Positions 60,936 through 64,000 of a DNA stretch of 64,000 bases are shown here, piece after piece. The position numbers were made by a program, and so were the translations under genes. The stretch's first letter is position 1; the number at the start of each line of letters is the position of its first letter. Under the pieces are notes generated by a model. That model was not told where the DNA came from and made no database searches. It saw only the letters and a list, made by a program, of their open reading frames with translations. The stretch is taken from positions 744,001 to 808,000 of the forward strand of contig OOIN01000017.1 of assembly GCA_900323505.1 (NCBI GenBank), given 5' to 3'. The DNA comes from Ustilago trichophora (taxonomy: Eukaryota > Basidiomycota > Ustilaginomycetes > Ustilaginales > Ustilaginaceae).

Positions 60936-63820
60936 TTAACCCAAAGAGGGGGATGGAGCATCAGCCAGTTCAACGACGGCTGCGTCCTCGATGGAACTTG
61001 CTAGGGTGGCGATCGAGACAAAGCCTGGTTCTGCTGCTTGCGGCTTGGGTACTTGTCTGGCGCGGACAGCGTCTTGCCTTATGAAAGAGATGAATTTAGA
61101 TACGGCCTCGATGGGCCATGTGAAGGGCGAGATGCAGATGCGTCCGTAGAAGTCTAGTTCCCTTTTGAGTGCTACGATGGCTTTGGCGAGCAAGTCTGTG
61201 AGTACAATGGAAGGAGGAAGAAAGTATGATGTTCGGTGGTAGTCAGCGTCTGTGCTTTCTAATTGGTCGCCAGTAATGTGGTGGTTTCGATATACGAAAG
61301 AAAGGAGTGAGATTGATACTTACGATCTCGGCTGAAACGTTCACCTCGTCTGCTGAGCAACAGCACCAATGTCGAAATATCGGCATGGAAGTGTTCCGGA
61401 TCGGCACCTTGAAGGAAGAGCAACCATCTTGCGCCGACAAAGAAAGCCGAGGAGCAAAAAGAAGGCAGAGCAAACAGCAAAGGCGCGTTCTGCAGCGCCA
61501 TCCCCGCTAGTCTCGAAAGCCACACAGATGCATTGCAAATAATGCCGCGTGCTTCTTCAGCTGGAAAGAACGGATCGACCACATTCATCGCCGTCTCAAA
61601 CAGAGTCAAGACGGCGAGATGATGCGTCACCTCTGCTGCAAAGCGCATCGGGTCCTGGAGCACGAGTGTCGACACGAGGCTCTCACGCGATCTGCCGCTG
61701 TTGGCTCCGGCGCGAAACCTGTCGGATCGTGACAGCGTTCGATCGTCAAAGCGGGACAGCATCATTCGAGAATTGCGTATGCTCTCGTGAGCTGCCAGGA
61801 ATGCATTCTGGCGTTGATCTTGTGCAGCAGCGCTCCTTCCGGCTGCTGATGTTGGGGCTAGAGGCTTTTGACGGACCTGAATGGCGTGTTCACAGCACTG
61901 ATCGAGGACCAGGCCGACTTTGATGAGGAGTGACAGGGAGTTATCCAATGGCTCGAGCAGCGGAAGACCACGTCGTCGAGCTATGTAGGCTTCCACCTCG
62001 TCCAGACTATGCTGTGTAGGCGTTGTACCGTCGGTATCTGTACTACGAGGAAAAGCCGCTTTGATGGTTTGTCGCTCTATTGTAGTTGGCAGCAATGACA
62101 AACGGCTCTGAAAGCAATCATGCAGAAAGAGGCACCAAAACGCAAACGATTCTTCCTTGCTCTGCAATAGCCCACGAAGAGCTATTGCAGGACGCGAGGA
62201 TCGAGCCGGACCGGTCGAAAGACGTGGATGAGTACCCGGGACTGCGCTGTGTAGATGCAAGAGTCGAGCTTCGGTAGCTGCCAATGCCAGATCTGCCTGT
62301 GCTGACTGAATGGAAACGTGAGAGTGGGAACATTCAACGACGAGAAGCCGAACGATGAATGTCGCCGGTGTCATGAAGCATACCGAGCTTGTCTGAGCCT
62401 GATTCAACAGGTCTCGTGCTCCATCGACATAGATTTTGGTGACGGTCGACATCCATAATGGGTCATCGAGGCGGACCAGATTGAGCTGCAAGTGTGCGCG
62501 TAGCAGCTCGTCGATGCCTTTGAATACAGGAGAAGAGCTTTTTCCTTTGGGAAAGGCAGAAGCAACGAGCGGCAGACCGATGGCGACAGTCGCAAGCATC
62601 AGCGCTCTAGCCGTCAAAAGGTCGCTTTCCGCGCTGGGCGTGGCCTCCAAAAGGGCAGCTACATCGCCAAAGGTGTTGCAATTGATTGCTGCAAATAGCC
62701 AAGACTCGCGCCGACAGGTCTCGATGATGTGATCTAGTGCCTGTCTATTGGGCAAGGGCGGTGATGCGCCTTGTGCGCTTGGTATCAGGTCGGCAGGTGA
62801 GCGCACGAGAGAGTCACTACGATAGAGCAGGGGCGACGGACCGGGACCTTGTCCCTTGCCTGCTGACGCTCGGTCGAAAACAGAGGGTGCCACGGGTGAG
62901 ATGCGAGGCTGGCATGACTTTTCTGTGGTTGATGTGACAAAAGGTGGATTCGCCGCATTTGTCGGACTGGTGCGCCTCGTTGAAGCTGGTTGCTGTTGCT
63001 GAAACGTGGAACTGCCGACGCTCCTGGCTGGCCGATTTGTATCCAAGTCGCGGTCGTTGGATGATCTGATTCGCTTGTGGTACCGAGCGTCTTCATGTCT
63101 GGTATCAGTGAGACTCTGCACTGACAACTTGGAAGCTGCTGAAGCTGTAGTCGTAGCTGTAGTGCTGTCGCTTTGGTGATACGATCGCATCGTGGCGCTG
63201 TCTCCTGTCAAAAGTGGGCTTGAAGCGCCATCGTCACGACGCAGTTGCCCTTGGAGATACGAGATCTGAGCACGAAGTTGCTCGTTTTCCTCCACAAGCT
63301 GCTCCTCAGTGTCGCGATAGCGGAAAGCTGAGGGTTCAGAAGTCGATGAAGCAGTTGGGGGATCGCTGGAACCGCCCTTCTTAAAGATCTTGGCTAAGAG
63401 CGAAGTGTCGTATTCGCAGGGTGGTGGGCTGGCTTTGGAAGAGCCGGATGCATCAGCTGCGGGGTGATATGCGAGCCATGCCTTTTCACATCGAGTGCAA
63501 GTGGGCTTCTTGGCATCGCAGCGCAGCTTTCTCTTTCGACATGCAAGACAAGCCTGAGATCGTCGGAGTGTGTCGGAAGGCTTTGCTTTGCTGCCTTTTG
63601 AATGCTGCCCTGAAGTGTCGTCATGGTGATCTGTCGTAGAGTCATGATGTGTTGACAGGTCAGAAAGCCCAGCGGAGTTGCAGTCATTGTTGGGATGGTA
63701 AGCAGCTGATGGAGAGGAGGAGACGGCGCGCCGGGTTTGACCGCTGTTCACAGGAACGGCCATGACCCCGGCACGGCTACCAGCCTGTTCCGGCATGAGT
63801 AGCCGTAGACAGGACACCAA
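60936..63820 (-). CDS. Zn2Cys6 fungal transcription factor, two exons
   Basis: The CDS joins complement 61324-63820 and 60936-61195, encoding 918 residues. The Zn2Cys6 cluster lies near residues 88-140: CLACRKRKLRCDAKKPTCTRC, with the sixth Cys in PPPCEYD after a long Ala/Ser insert. A coiled-coil dimerisation segment (EEQLVEENEQLRAQISYLQGQLR) follows, then a disordered linker. The fungal-specific regulatory domain runs from about residue 350 (HIIETCRRESWLFAAI ... SALMLATVAIG-like helices). The first exon frame would end at 61259, but the donor GTAAGT at 61323 and acceptor CACAG ending 61196 join in phase. They add 86 residues with helices typical of the domain end. ATGs at codons 9 and 20 are other possible starts. 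Its target genes are unknown; the adjacent P450 and MFS genes are candidates. Confidence 0.9.
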
Positions 63821-64000
63821 GTGATGCTGCGATGGCGACGCCTAGCGCGCAGTGCTTCTGTCTTTGTGCTTCAGCTGAAAAGATGCGATGGATGTCTGCG
63901 CGTCATCAAGTTGACAAGAGATGTGGAGAGTGAGGAAGTCGAGCGCTATTTGATCAAGCTGATTGTGCAGGTGGTGGTGATGAATGGTGGACGATCAGCG
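63821..64000. promoter_or_regulatory. upstream region of the Zn2Cys6 regulator
   Basis: The last 180 bp of the window are ordinary non-coding sequence upstream of the regulator start. No element was recognised. Confidence 0.4.

Overview
This 64 kb window is nuclear DNA from a fungus, very probably a smut (Ustilaginales; Ustilago maydis or a close relative). The reasons: genes are compact and mostly intronless; the few introns are short with CTAAC-like branch sites close to the acceptor; intergenic DNA is rich in GA/CA microsatellites; and the cytoplasmic dynein heavy chain stops inside its fourth AAA module. A dynein motor split into dyn1 and dyn2 is the published arrangement in U. maydis. 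About 22 protein genes and one 5S rRNA gene can be supported. No transposon, CRISPR array or convincing tRNA was seen.

Left third (0-18 kb) is housekeeping. It holds the last exon of an unknown gene, ribosomal protein eS10 and intron-containing eS30, an ESCRT-III Chm7/CHMP7-like protein, a DHX35-type DEAH helicase, the pH-signalling calpain Rim13/PalB, a Prp4-type (PRPF4B) spliceosomal kinase and a four-unit polyubiquitin gene. Chm7, DHX35 and Rim13 are adjacent. Both Chm7-type and Rim13-type proteins work with ESCRT-III, but the linkage may be accidental.

Middle (18.9-41 kb). A 9.6 kb uninterrupted ORF encodes the dynein tail, linker and AAA1 to AAA4, then ends. The convergent polyubiquitin gene lies only 743 bp downstream, so the missing motor part cannot be encoded in cis. 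Next come a secreted alpha/beta-hydrolase-like protein without its nucleophile serine, the COX assembly factor Pet100, a degenerate short-chain dehydrogenase, a two-exon low-molecular-weight tyrosine phosphatase, a Q-rich AT-hook protein and the mitochondrial DnaJ Mdj1.

Right third (43-64 kb). It holds a large GYF-domain (GIGYF/Smy2) protein, a class I Rpd3-type histone deacetylase, three-exon V-ATPase subunit F and a membrane alpha/beta hydrolase. A possible detoxification or secondary-metabolism group follows: a DHA2-type MFS exporter, a cytochrome P450 and a Zn2Cys6 regulator, with a dispersed 5S rRNA gene between exporter and P450.

Gene models that needed correction by reading the DNA: eS30, the tyrosine phosphatase and Vma7 (short first exons), the Zn2Cys6 regulator (extra last exon), the Prp4 kinase (N-terminus continues upstream past one in-frame TGA), polyubiquitin (5'UTR intron), and several starts moved downstream (Chm7, DHX35, hydrolase, HDAC, P450). 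A short palindromic word, TACTGTA/TACAGTA, recurs in intergenic DNA and is nearly absent from genes.
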